Shown piece by piece: positions 1 through 7,571 of a stretch of DNA of 8,347 bases (the first letter of the stretch is position 1; every line of letters starts with the position of its first letter). A program made the position numbers and the translations under genes. Source of the DNA: Helicobacter sp. (GTDB taxonomy: Bacteria; Campylobacterota; Campylobacteria; Campylobacterales; Helicobacteraceae); the NCBI GenBank assembly GCA_029257755.1, contig JARIAP010000140.1, positions 1 through 8,347 on the forward strand, in the 5' to 3' direction. The notes below the pieces were generated by a model that was given only the letters and a program-made list of their open reading frames with translations, was not told where the DNA came from and searched no databases.

Positions 1-2670
1 CCATATGTTCGTTATTCTTCATTTCACCTAAACACAAAAGATGCATTTGGAAAACAACTAAAAATAAAATCACTTTCAATAATAAACTATTCAATGAGTG
101 CATTAATTGAAAAATCAATAAAGGAAAAAAAGGAAATAACACAAGAAGAATTATCACAAACAAAAAAAGAAAATCACTATGTAGCAGAATTTGAAATAGA
201 ATATGATGGTATAAAACAAAAAATGATAATTTCAAATCGTGGAGAAGTTTCTATTGCTAGATTTGGCAATAGATTTATAACTTTATCTTGGGGTCCAAAA
301 GTTATAAATCTCCCATTTTCATTAAAACTTGACAAATTTGAAGTATTAACATATCCGGGATCTAAAATGGAATCTAGCTTTGCATCCTATGTAGATATTA
401 TAGATGAAGGAAAGGAAGATTATAGATATAAAATCTTTATGAATAATGTTCTTGATTATAAAGGTTATAGATTCTTCCAAAGTGAATATAATGTGCAAAG
501 GGATAGCAATGGAAAAGAAATGCGTGATATAAATGGAAATATAGTATATGCTGGGACAATACTATCTGTTAATAATGATCCGGGTAAAATTCCAACATAC
601 ATAGGATATACTTTGTTGATATTGGGGGCTTTATGGCTTTTATTTGACAATGATTCGCGTTTTAGAAAATTAAGTAATTTTTTAAAAAATAAAAAAATGC
701 TTTCTATTCTATTACTTAGTGCATCCATATTAACATTTAATATAAATACTCCATTATATGCAAATACAGAGCAAAATCAAAACAATACAGAATCTACAAC
801 AATAAATCAAGATGAAATTAAACAACAAAATAATGTATTAATTGACCCAAACAATGAAAAATTAAAAAAAAGATATGAAGAATCACTTACTAAATACTTA
901 AACCACTATAAAACAAGAGATAATGATGAAGATAGATTAGAAAAAACTCTTAATGATTTAAGTAATAAAGCAATTGAACTTAGGTTAAAAGGATTAAAAA
1001 ATATCCCTAAAGAAACAATTGAAAGTTTTTCAAAAATCCAAATTCAATCTCCAGATGGTAGAATAATAACACTTGATACATACAATGACGAGGTAATGCG
1101 TAAAATCACAGGAGATAAAAAATTTAAAGGAATAGGACATAATCAATTTATGCTAGGTTTAATGACTATGCCTCAAGATATGGTAAAATTGCGTTTTATA
1201 AAAATTACAAATAGAGAAATACTTGAACTCTTAGGCATAAAGCAAGGTAGTTATGCATCTCTTGAAGATTTATTTAAAGCTGATAAAATAGAAGATGTGT
1301 ATAGATTTGCATTTTTTCAAACTGAAGAATTATCAAGAAAATTTGAAGATGCATATAAATTATATCATTTTGTAAATACTGCATTAAAAAAGAGAGATTC
1401 CGAAAGAAATGAGTTTGACAAACAAATTTTAAAATTACATGAAAAAATGGATTTCTTATTGCCATTATCCGTGTGGAGCTATATGCGTATAATCCCTATA
1501 ATAAATGATGATACTTGGATAGCAGTAGGAAATCCAAATTTTTTAGATAAAGATGTTTTTTTAAGATATTTATTCATGGATTTTACACTGCAAACTAGAA
1601 TGGGAATAATATTTAAAGAATGGGAACATTTCAATGAAACTCTAAATTTTTTTCATGCTTTTCAAAAACTTGCTGGTGGAGATTTATATCTAAAACAAGC
1701 ACATGTAAAATCTGAATTATTTTTAAATAAAATAGATATATTCCCAATTTCACAATATTTTTATTTGATACTAGGAATATTTTTGTTTTTTGTTACATTA
1801 ATCGCTATTCTAAGTAACAAAAAAATTCCAAATTGGCTTGGAAAAAGTTCATATTTTATATTGTTGCTTGTATTTATAGCACACACTATAGGATTAATTT
1901 TAAGATGGTATATTGGAGGGCATGCACCTTGGAGTAATGCTTATGAATCTATGCTTTATATAGCATGGGCTAGTGCATTGTCTGGAATCATAATATTAAG
2001 AAAATCATATTTTGCATTATGTGGGGCAAGTTTTCTTGCTGGAATAGCATTAATGGTTGCACATTGGGGCTTTATGGATCCTCAAATCGGTAATTTACAA
2101 CCTGTTTTGCAATCATATTGGCTTAATATACATGTAGCAGTTATTGTAGCAAGTTATGGTTTTCTTGGGCTATCTCTAATGCTTGGTATAATAAATTTAA
2201 TATTATTTATTTTTAGAAATCAAAATAAACCTCAAATCGACTCTTCAATATATTCATTAACTGCTATTAATGAAATGAGTATGATTATAGGTATTTTAAT
2301 GTTAATTGTTGGAACTTTTTTAGGTGGTGTTTGGGCAAATGAATCATGGGGTAGATATTGGAGTTGGGATTCTAAAGAGACTTGGTCTCTTGTGTCTGTT
2401 GGTGTATATGCTTGTGTATTACATATAAGATTATTGCACCCTTTATATTTACCATATATATTTAATGTATTATCCGTAATTGCATTTTATAGTATCATCA
2501 TGACTTATTTTGGAGTTAATTATTATTTAGCTACAGGTATGCACTCATATGCACAAGGAGAAGGGGGAGAAATTAGTCAAAAAATATATATTGCTATTTT
2601 TCTAACATTATTATTAATAGCTATATCTTTTATAAAAAGAAAACTTATTGCTATTAAAGAATTATATTAA
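1..2670 (+). CDS. ccsBA: CcsBA-type (ResB-CcsA fusion) cytochrome c synthetase, 5' end missing
   Basis: System II cytochrome c biogenesis protein: exports haem and attaches it to CXXCH motifs of apocytochromes on the periplasmic side of the inner membrane. The frame is open from base 1 with no stop, so the ATG at 94 is internal; 889 residues are visible and the N-terminus, including the first membrane helices and the N-terminal TM histidine, lies outside the window. Visible residues 1 to about 195 are the ResB-like periplasmic part, followed by a helix at about 200-215 and another hydrophobic stretch at 233-253. A hydrophilic, probably periplasmic region of about 330 residues leads to the CcsA/CcmC-like multi-helix domain (from about 584). 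That domain carries GGHAPWSNAYES, the external haem-ligand candidate His711 (LNIHV), the tryptophan-rich WWD-type motif WGRYWSWDSKETW, TM His808 (VLHIRL) and the second external His848 (GMHSYAQGEGG). Ligand roles are assigned by analogy with H. hepaticus CcsBA. The next gene starts 27 bases downstream on the same strand. Confidence 0.93.
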   Translation, partial: PYVRYSSFHLNTKDAFGKQLKIKSLSIINYSMSALIEKSIKEKKEITQEELSQTKKENHYVAEFEIEYDGIKQKMIISNRGEVSIARFGNRFITLSWGPKVINLPFSLKLDKFEVLTYPGSKMESSFASYVDIIDEGKEDYRYKIFMNNVLDYKGYRFFQSEYNVQRDSNGKEMRDINGNIVYAGTILSVNNDPGKIPTYIGYTLLILGALWLLFDNDSRFRKLSNFLKNKKMLSILLLSASILTFNINTPLYANTEQNQNNTESTTINQDEIKQQNNVLIDPNNEKLKKRYEESLTKYLNHYKTRDNDEDRLEKTLNDLSNKAIELRLKGLKNIPKETIESFSKIQIQSPDGRIITLDTYNDEVMRKITGDKKFKGIGHNQFMLGLMTMPQDMVKLRFIKITNREILELLGIKQGSYASLEDLFKADKIEDVYRFAFFQTEELSRKFEDAYKLYHFVNTALKKRDSERNEFDKQILKLHEKMDFLLPLSVWSYMRIIPIINDDTWIAVGNPNFLDKDVFLRYLFMDFTLQTRMGIIFKEWEHFNETLNFFHAFQKLAGGDLYLKQAHVKSELFLNKIDIFPISQYFYLILGIFLFFVTLIAILSNKKIPNWLGKSSYFILLLVFIAHTIGLILRWYIGGHAPWSNAYESMLYIAWASALSGIIILRKSYFALCGASFLAGIALMVAHWGFMDPQIGNLQPVLQSYWLNIHVAVIVASYGFLGLSLMLGIINLILFIFRNQNKPQIDSSIYSLTAINEMSMIIGILMLIVGTFLGGVWANESWGRYWSWDSKETWSLVSVGVYACVLHIRLLHPLYLPYIFNVLSVIAFYSIIMTYFGVNYYLATGMHSYAQGEGGEISQKIYIAIFLTLLLIAISFIKRKLIAIKELY

Positions 2671-2697
2671 TTAATATTTAAATATTGGAGAAATATT

Positions 2698-3657
2698 ATG
2701 TCATTACAAATTCTTGGCATAGCTTCTGATATAGCTGGAGGCAAGGTAGGTTCTGCAAATGGTGTAAAATTAATTTGTAATTTTATAACTAACAATAATA
2801 TTGCAAGATTGGAATCAAAAAATTATTTAATACCAAATTATAAAGATATAGTAAAAGCTACAAAAGATAATCCAGCAAAATATATTGATATTTTATATAA
2901 TTTTTTTATTAATAATGTATCAATAAAAGCAAGTGAAATAATAACTAATAATAATTTTCCATTTATTATTAGTGGTGATCATTCAAGTGCATTAGCATGT
3001 GTGCAAGGCATTCAAAATGCTATTTCATCTAAAAATGAAGAAATTGGTATTATATGGATTGATGCACATGCAGATATACATACCCCATTTAGCACATTTA
3101 GCGGAAATTTACATGGTATGCCACTAGCAGCAATAATAGGACATAAAGAAAAAAATAAAAATGAATTAAATACATTTCATAATGAATATTGGAATAAAAT
3201 ATGCAATATTTCTAAAGTAAAGGTTAATCCAAAGAATATAATTTATTGTGGAATTAGAAGTCTTGAGAGTGCAGAACAAGATATAATTAATGAAAATAAA
3301 ATGTTAGTTTTAAGTATAGATGAAATAAAAAATAATATTGATAGCTGTATAAAAGCAATGCAAACAAGATTTAAAAATATACAAAATATTTATATTAGTG
3401 TAGATGTAGATGTGCTTGATTGTGATGATTTTAAAAGCACAGGTTGCAATGAAATAAATGGACTTAATAATAAAGAATTAGATGAATTTGTTTTATCTAT
3501 AATAGAAACTTTTAATAATAAAATTATTGCATTTGAAGTTAGTGAGTTTAATCCAGAATTAGAAATATCAAATGAAAAAGATACAGAATACATAAAGTCA
3601 TTTATAAACAAATGTATAACACATATAAAAAAATATAATATAAAAGCAAGAGATTAA
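2698..3657 (+). CDS. rocF: arginase (ureohydrolase family, RocF-like)
   Basis: Probable arginase, hydrolysing L-arginine to ornithine and urea in the cytoplasm with a binuclear metal centre (Mn or Co). The 319-residue length fits the family (H. pylori RocF is about 322). Metal-ligand motifs are complete: SGDHS (His95), WIDAHADIHTP (Asp122, His124, Asp126) and SVDVDVLD (Asp236, Asp238). LHGMPL (His139) and the C-terminal FEVSEFNP (Glu280) are also present. DAHADIHT, the HGMPL context, the STG..E.NGL stretch after the last metal motif, and a segment with W-x-K-I/L-C at about 160-175 match H. pylori RocF as I recall it, favouring arginase over agmatinase or formimidoylglutamase. Unlike H. pylori it has the canonical GDHS motif. 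The residue after VLD is Cys rather than the usual Pro. The start is supported by TTGGAG at 2685-2690, seven bases before ATG. It lies 27 bases after ccsBA and 11 before the PHP gene, implying co-transcription. The substrate is inferred, not proven. Confidence 0.85.
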   Translation: MSLQILGIASDIAGGKVGSANGVKLICNFITNNNIARLESKNYLIPNYKDIVKATKDNPAKYIDILYNFFINNVSIKASEIITNNNFPFIISGDHSSALACVQGIQNAISSKNEEIGIIWIDAHADIHTPFSTFSGNLHGMPLAAIIGHKEKNKNELNTFHNEYWNKICNISKVKVNPKNIIYCGIRSLESAEQDIINENKMLVLSIDEIKNNIDSCIKAMQTRFKNIQNIYISVDVDVLDCDDFKSTGCNEINGLNNKELDEFVLSIIETFNNKIIAFEVSEFNPELEISNEKDTEYIKSFINKCITHIKKYNIKARD

Positions 3658-3668
3658 TAGGTGGTTAT

Positions 3669-4466
3669 ATGAGAGTTGATTTACATAATCATACAATATA
3701 TTGCAATCATGCAACAGGAACAATGCAAGAGTATGTAGAAAAGGCAAATAAAATTAACATTGATATATTTGGGTTTTCATGCCATGCACCAATGAAATTT
3801 GATGAAAAATATAGAATGGATTTACGCACTATGTATCATTATTTACAACAATTAAATGATTTAGAAGAATATGCAAAAGAGAGAGGCTATAAAACAAAGA
3901 TTCTAAAAGGATTAGAAGTTGATTATATACTTGATTATGAAAATCTAATTGAATCTAGCGTATTAAATGCAGAAGTAGATTATCTAATAGGCTCTGTTCA
4001 TTTTATAGGAAATTGGGGGTTTGATAATCCAGAATCAATTAGTGGTTGGGAAAAATATGGGGTATTTAAAACATGGGATATTTACTTTGATTCTATACAA
4101 AGTATGGCAAAAACTAAGTATTTTCAAATTGTTGGGCATTTTGATTTACCAAAAATATTTGGGAGCGTAATGCCAAAAGAACTTAACAAAAAAATGGAAT
4201 CTACATTGCAAATTTTACATGAAAATAATATTGTATTAGAAGTTAATGCAGCAGGATTAAGAAAACATATAAAAGAACAATATCCAACAATTGATATTTT
4301 AAAAAAAGCTAAAGAAATTGGACTTGATATTACATTAGGAAGTGATGCACATAGTGTAGAACAAATAGGATTTGGTTATGAAACATGTGTAAAAATAATA
4401 AAAGATATTGGATTTAATAATGTTGCCATTTTTAAAAACAAAGAAAAAATTATGCTTGAACTATAA
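3669..4466 (+). CDS. PHP-domain hydrolase, histidinol-phosphatase (HisJ/HisK)-like
   Basis: A 265-residue PHP-superfamily metallo-phosphoesterase. Candidate metal ligands appear in the usual PHP order: DLHNHT (His6, His8), CNHA (His14), FSCHAP (His39), GLEVDY (Glu83), GSVHF (His111), GHFDLP (His157, Asp159) and GSDAH (Asp226, His228). GLEVDY, GSVHFI, EVNAAGLRK and YPTIDILKKAKEIGLDITLGSDAH-type spacing are typical of the HisJ/HisK histidinol-phosphatase family (L-histidinol phosphate to L-histidinol, the penultimate stage of histidine synthesis), and the length also fits. No other his gene is in view, so a related phosphoesterase role remains possible. The ATG at 3669 follows AGGTGG (3659-3664) with a short four-base spacer; the SD overlaps the two bases after the rocF stop region. 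It is likely translated from the same mRNA as rocF. It is the last plus-strand gene before a convergent junction. Confidence 0.8.
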   Translation: MRVDLHNHTIYCNHATGTMQEYVEKANKINIDIFGFSCHAPMKFDEKYRMDLRTMYHYLQQLNDLEEYAKERGYKTKILKGLEVDYILDYENLIESSVLNAEVDYLIGSVHFIGNWGFDNPESISGWEKYGVFKTWDIYFDSIQSMAKTKYFQIVGHFDLPKIFGSVMPKELNKKMESTLQILHENNIVLEVNAAGLRKHIKEQYPTIDILKKAKEIGLDITLGSDAHSVEQIGFGYETCVKIIKDIGFNNVAIFKNKEKIMLEL

Positions 4467-4472
4467 TCATTA

Positions 4473-4495
4473 ATTATTTTATATTGTGAAATAAT
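4473..4495. terminator. weak AT-only hairpin between convergent genes
   Basis: ATTATTT (4473-4479) and AAATAAT (4489-4495) form a 7-bp inverted repeat in the 52-base gap between the convergent PHP gene and manC. The stem has no G-C pair, though wobble and A-U pairs could extend it inward. Position suggests a bidirectional terminator, but in such AT-rich DNA a stem like this can arise by chance. Confidence 0.3.
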
Positions 4496-4518
4496 ATAGT
4501 TTAAATCTAAAATTATAT

Positions 4519-5937
4519 TTAATTACGAGAATAATCATCATCTAATCTTACTATATCATCTTCTTCTAAATAATCACCAACTTGCACTTCTATCATTACT
4601 AAATCTATTTTTCCCGGATTTGTTAATCTATGAGACTCACCCATTGGTATATATGTAGATTCATTTGGTCCCAAAAATACTTCTTTATTTCCGATTTGAA
4701 CTATAGCACTTCCACTAACAACAATCCAATGTTCATTTCTATGGTAATGTTTTTGTAAGCTTAACCTATGTTTTGGTTTAACTACAATACTTTTTAATTT
4801 ATAGTTACTATTTTCTTGCAAAGTTGTATAATTTCCCCATGGTCTAAATGCTTTGTTGTGTATCTCTGTTAATTTGCTATTATTTTTATTTAGAATTGAT
4901 ACTATCTCTTTAACATTTTGAGTTTGTCCCTTTTTTACTATAAGTAAAGCATCGAATGTATCAATTATAATACAATCATCAATTCCTATTGTAGCAACCA
5001 TTTTATCTGACATAATTAAATTATTATTTGATTGCAATAAAATATTGTTTGAATTTGTGATATTATTATTAGAATCCTTTGGTAACTCATCACATAGAGA
5101 ATCAAAACTCCCAACATCATTCCATTGAAAATCGGCTTTAATCATTGCGAGTTTTTGCGTTTTTTCCATGACTGCGTAATCAATACTTTTATCTGGTATT
5201 TTTTCACTAAAACTTTTATCAAGCCGTAAAAAACTAGAATTATTGTTAGCATTTTTAAGTGAATATTCTACAAGTTCTAAACATGATTTATATATATCTG
5301 GTTCATATTTTTTTATTTCATCAAGCAATACTTTAGCTTTATAACAAAACATACCACTATTCCAATAAAACCTACCACTTGATAAATACTCTTTAGCAGT
5401 TTTTTTATCTGGCTTTTCATGAAATGAAATAACATTCATTAAATATTTATTACTTGTAGATTCTGATTGTATATATCCATAACCTGTATGTGGAGTTGTA
5501 GGGGTAATCCCAAAGGTTACAATATATCCATCTCTTGCTATTTTATAAGCATTATTAACACATTCTTTATATTTTTCATAATCATTTATTATATGATCGC
5601 TAGGTAAAACTAAAATTACCTCATTTGGATTTTGTTTATAAGTTAAGATAGCATCTATTGTTAGAGCTGCCGCTGTATTTTTACATAAAGATTCTAAAAT
5701 AAATGAATCAATATGTATATTGATATTATTTGCAATATCTAATGCTAAGAAATAATACTTATCATTAGTAATTATATGAAATTTATCATTATTTTTCATT
5801 AGATTCATATTTCTTTTTAAAGTTAATTGGAATAAAGAATCATTACCTATTATTTTAGCAAATTGCTTTGGCATTAAACTACGAGATATAGGCCATAGAC
5901 GAGTTCCATTGCCACCGCATAAAATAGAAATAACCAT
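4519..5937 (-). CDS. manC: bifunctional mannose-1-phosphate guanylyltransferase / mannose-6-phosphate isomerase
   Basis: Type II PMI/GMP enzyme: makes GDP-mannose from mannose-1-phosphate and GTP, and by its C-terminal cupin interconverts fructose-6-phosphate and mannose-6-phosphate. GDP-mannose feeds GDP-fucose and surface polysaccharide or LPS synthesis. The 472 residues are full length for the family. The N-terminal nucleotidyltransferase has LCGGNGTRLWPISR (6-19), LPSDH (111-115), GYGYI (152-156), FHEKPD (172-177), YWNSGMF, SIDYAVMEKT (251-260) and WNDVGSF (272-278). An Asn-rich linker lies at about 288-307. The cupin half starts near FRPWGNY (364-370) and has SLQKHYHRNEHW (Gln395, His397, His399, Glu402) and PMGESHRL (His436) as metal ligands. 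Both active sites look intact. The start ATG is preceded by AAGGA (5946-5950) seven bases away. It lies 50 bases after gap on the same strand, so read-through is likely; a TATAAT on the minus strand at 5955-5960 could be its own -10 box but would leave almost no leader. Confidence 0.94.
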   Translation of the reverse strand: MVISILCGGNGTRLWPISRSLMPKQFAKIIGNDSLFQLTLKRNMNLMKNNDKFHIITNDKYYFLALDIANNINIHIDSFILESLCKNTAAALTIDAILTYKQNPNEVILVLPSDHIINDYEKYKECVNNAYKIARDGYIVTFGITPTTPHTGYGYIQSESTSNKYLMNVISFHEKPDKKTAKEYLSSGRFYWNSGMFCYKAKVLLDEIKKYEPDIYKSCLELVEYSLKNANNNSSFLRLDKSFSEKIPDKSIDYAVMEKTQKLAMIKADFQWNDVGSFDSLCDELPKDSNNNITNSNNILLQSNNNLIMSDKMVATIGIDDCIIIDTFDALLIVKKGQTQNVKEIVSILNKNNSKLTEIHNKAFRPWGNYTTLQENSNYKLKSIVVKPKHRLSLQKHYHRNEHWIVVSGSAIVQIGNKEVFLGPNESTYIPMGESHRLTNPGKIDLVMIEVQVGDYLEEDDIVRLDDDYSRN

Positions 5938-5987
5938 TAAATAATCCTTAATAAATTATAATCTTTATATTAACACAATATCACAAA

Positions 5988-6968
5988 TTAACTACATATA
6001 TGAATACTCATATCAATAAGTCTATTTGTGTAGCCCATTTCATTGTCATACCAAGCAATAATCTTTGCACTTTTATCTATTGCAATGCTTTTGTCTGGTA
6101 TAATTATTGCACTTGCACTTGAACCTATAAAATCACTTGATACCCTATTATCATCATCAACTATTATAATACCATTCATACTATTATCTTGAGCTTTATA
6201 AAAAATATTATTTATAGAATCTTTGCTTACACTTCTTTTAAGATTTACACTTAAATCAACTAAACTTACATCTGGTGTTGGAACGCGAACTGAAATACCA
6301 TTTAATTTACCTAAAAGATTTGGCAATACAAGTCCTATAGCTTTTGCTGCACCCGTACTTGTTGGTATCATATTAATACATGCCGCACGAGCTCTACGCA
6401 AATCTTTATGTTTAACATCAAGTAGATTTTGATCATTTGTATAGCTGTGTATAGTAGTCATTAAACCATTTTCAATACCAAACTCTTCATCAAGAATCTT
6501 TACAATTGGTGCAAGGCAATTTGTAGTGCAAGATGCATTAGAAATAACATTTTCCCCATTATAAGCCATATGATTTACACCATAAACAAATGTTGGAGTA
6601 TTATCAGCTGGTGCAGATATAATAACTTTTTTAACATTGCCCTTAACATGCTTTTGTGCTTTTTCCAAAGAATTAAACTTACCCGTGCATTCAAGAACAC
6701 AAATTGCTTCTCCAAAATCAAGCATTAAAGGATCTCTATTGCTTAATATTTTAACTTCCCTACTTTTACCTACTCTCAATGTAAAATTATCAATTTTTTC
6801 TGCATCATAATATCTATGTATAGAATCATAGCGTAGCAAATGCAACAATGTGTCTATATCAGCTGTTGTATTCATAGCAACTAGTTCAATATCATCTCGT
6901 TGTCCTATAATCCTTGCAGCACAAAGACCAATTCGCCCAGTTCCATTAATAGCTAATTTTATACTCAT
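5988..6968 (-). CDS. gap: glyceraldehyde-3-phosphate dehydrogenase (type I)
   Basis: Cytosolic GAPDH, interconverting glyceraldehyde-3-phosphate and 1,3-bisphosphoglycerate, the step that adjoins PGK. The 326-residue length is normal. It shows the Rossmann motif INGTGRIG (7-14), the catalytic Cys147 in SNASCTTNC, His174 in [35 protein letters not shown] and WYDNEMGY (Asn309). The overall pattern ([26 protein letters not shown]) resembles one of the two H. pylori GAPDHs, the paralogue next to pgk, as I recall it. Two places that normally fix NAD use are altered: the usual Asp after beta-2 is Thr34 (MNTTAD), and the usual Leu-Pro before HKDLRR is Val185-Lys186. NADP or dual use is therefore possible. 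ATG at 6968 follows AGAGGA (6972-6977) closely. A good promoter match lies at 7008-7020. manC follows 50 bases downstream. It is divergent from hup, with 184 bases between. Confidence 0.95.
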   Translation of the reverse strand: MSIKLAINGTGRIGLCAARIIGQRDDIELVAMNTTADIDTLLHLLRYDSIHRYYDAEKIDNFTLRVGKSREVKILSNRDPLMLDFGEAICVLECTGKFNSLEKAQKHVKGNVKKVIISAPADNTPTFVYGVNHMAYNGENVISNASCTTNCLAPIVKILDEEFGIENGLMTTIHSYTNDQNLLDVKHKDLRRARAACINMIPTSTGAAKAIGLVLPNLLGKLNGISVRVPTPDVSLVDLSVNLKRSVSKDSINNIFYKAQDNSMNGIIIVDDDNRVSSDFIGSSASAIIIPDKSIAIDKSAKIIAWYDNEMGYTNRLIDMSIHICS

Positions 6969-6988
6969 TAATCCTCTTTATAATATTT

Positions 6989-7008
6989 TTTTAACTTAAT
7001 AGTTAAAA
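6989..7008. promoter_or_regulatory. 8-bp inverted repeat at the gap transcription start region
   Basis: TTTTAACT (6989-6996) and AGTTAAAA (7001-7008) are perfect inverted copies around a four-base centre. The repeat touches the presumed gap -10 box and covers the predicted start of the transcript, so it could be an operator or a leader hairpin. Only one G-C pair is present in each arm, so chance is not excluded. Confidence 0.35.
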
Positions 7009-7020
7009 TTGTATCAAAAA
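7008..7020 (-). promoter_or_regulatory. candidate sigma-80 promoter of gap(-manC)
   Basis: Read on the minus strand this is TTTTTGATACAAT: a T-rich stretch ending in G, one base, then the -10 hexamer TACAAT. That is close to the Helicobacter/Campylobacter housekeeping pattern TTTTTTGnTAnAAT, which typically lacks a -35 box. The predicted start would be near 7001, giving a leader of about 30 bases that contains the gap ribosome binding site. Confidence 0.55.
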
Positions 7021-7120
7021 CTCTTAATTTTTTGTAATTTAAATATAAAAATACTTGATTTTCACAAAAAAATAAAATAAAATGCTTACATGTCTTTTTA
7101 GTTTTCTAAATAAGGCATAA

Positions 7121-7126
7121 TATACT
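7121..7126 (+). promoter_or_regulatory. candidate -10 box of hup
   Basis: TATACT lies 26 bases before the hup ATG and would put the transcript start near 7132, just upstream of the AGGAGA ribosome binding site at 7141-7146. An overlapping CATAAT (7116-7121) is an alternative. There is no clear -35 box, and upstream DNA is A/T tracts, as expected for these bacteria. Confidence 0.4.
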
Positions 7127-7152
7127 AGCTTTATTTTAATAGGAGATTTTTT

Positions 7153-7443
7153 ATGAAAAAAGGTGATTTTGTAAAAACAATTAAAGAAATTGGTGAATAT
7201 ACTTCGATGAAAGATGCGGAAAAAGCACTTGATTCTGTTGTTGCATCAATCTCTAAGGCTTTAAAAAACAATGATTCTGTTGAATTGATTGGTTTTGGTA
7301 AATTTGAAAATTCTATACAAAAAGGTAAAGAAGGTAAAGTGCCAGGAACTGATAGAACATATAAAACATCAGATAAAATGGTGCCAAAATTTAAACCGGG
7401 TAAAGCACTTAAAGATGAAATTGCTAAAATAAAAGTTAAATAA
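7153..7443 (+). CDS. hup: HU-family DNA-binding protein
   Basis: Nucleoid-associated protein that binds and bends DNA as a dimer with little sequence preference. At 96 residues it is typical for HU/IHF. Residues 1-46 are the alpha-helical dimerisation part; VELIGFGKFE (43-52) is the conserved turn into the beta-saddle; the DNA-binding arm (about 53-78) carries Pro64 in GKVPGTDRTYKT, the likely intercalating proline; VPKFKPGKALKDEI closes the fold. The arm replaces the common GRNPxTG with QKGKEGKVPG, the same form I recall for H. pylori HU, which supports a Helicobacter-like origin. The lysine-rich composition fits. The start is fixed by AGGAGA (7141-7146), six bases before ATG. It is transcribed away from gap and toward pgk, but a 167-base gap with its own signals separates it from pgk, so it is probably a single-gene unit. 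Confidence 0.95.
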   Translation: MKKGDFVKTIKEIGEYTSMKDAEKALDSVVASISKALKNNDSVELIGFGKFENSIQKGKEGKVPGTDRTYKTSDKMVPKFKPGKALKDEIAKIKVK

Positions 7444-7480
7444 TCAACTTTTATAACATTAATTTCTAAACAATGAATAT

Positions 7481-7503
7481 ACTAAAATTTTACATATTTT
7501 AGT
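7481..7503 (+). terminator. weak hairpin downstream of hup
   Basis: ACTAAAAT (7481-7488) and ATTTTAGT (7496-7503) form a perfect 8-bp inverted repeat with a seven-base loop, 37 bases after the hup stop, followed by CATATTTTG. A second small A/T stem (7513-7526) is followed by ATTTTACTTTTT. Either could end hup transcription, but both stems are almost free of G-C. The first arm also forms TAAAATTTTA, repeated at the pgk promoter. Confidence 0.35.
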
Positions 7504-7562
7504 CATATTTTGATAATAAATATTATATTTTACTTTTTAAATAAATGTAGTTAAATTGCTTA

Positions 7563-7571
7563 TGCTAAAAT
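7563..7571 (+). promoter_or_regulatory. candidate extended -10 promoter of pgk
   Basis: TGCTAAAAT fits the extended -10 form TGnTAnAAT and lies 40 bases before the pgk ATG, predicting a start near 7578. Upstream is T-rich (TTTTTAAATAAATGTAGTTAAATTGC), as usual for epsilonproteobacterial promoters without a -35 box. The -10 forms the left half of a 16-bp palindrome. Confidence 0.4.

Noticed and set aside
94..96. ATG at 94 as the start of ccsBA
   Set aside because: The frame is open back to base 1 with ResB-like protein sequence (PYVRYSSFHLNTKDAFGK), and there is no Shine-Dalgarno sequence before 94, so the gene continues upstream of the window.
465..728. Minus-strand open frame of 87 codons inside ccsBA
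   Set aside because: Lies wholly within a well-supported gene on the other strand, no recognisable motif, no ribosome binding site context.
1274..1465. Minus-strand open frame of 63 codons inside ccsBA
   Set aside because: Antisense to a long conserved gene, biased composition only, no family resemblance.
3390..3611. Minus-strand open frame of 73 codons inside rocF
   Set aside because: Antisense shadow of the arginase metal-site region; its Ser-rich product mirrors the coding strand.
5014..5075. Asn-rich stretch in ManC as a sign of repeat expansion or phase variation
   Set aside because: The codons vary, there is no simple-sequence tract, and this linker is loosely conserved across the family; it reflects low G+C drift.
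5955..5960. Minus-strand TATAAT as a separate manC promoter
   Set aside because: It lies 17 bases from the ATG, so the transcript would start within or next to the Shine-Dalgarno sequence; co-transcription with gap is simpler.
6223..6432. Plus-strand open frame of 69 codons inside gap
   Set aside because: Overlaps the conserved catalytic half of GAPDH in antisense; no independent support.
7513..7526. ATAATAAATATTAT as a Fur-type iron box
   Set aside because: Only loosely like the Helicobacter Fur pattern, not at a promoter, and such strings are expected by chance in DNA this AT-rich.
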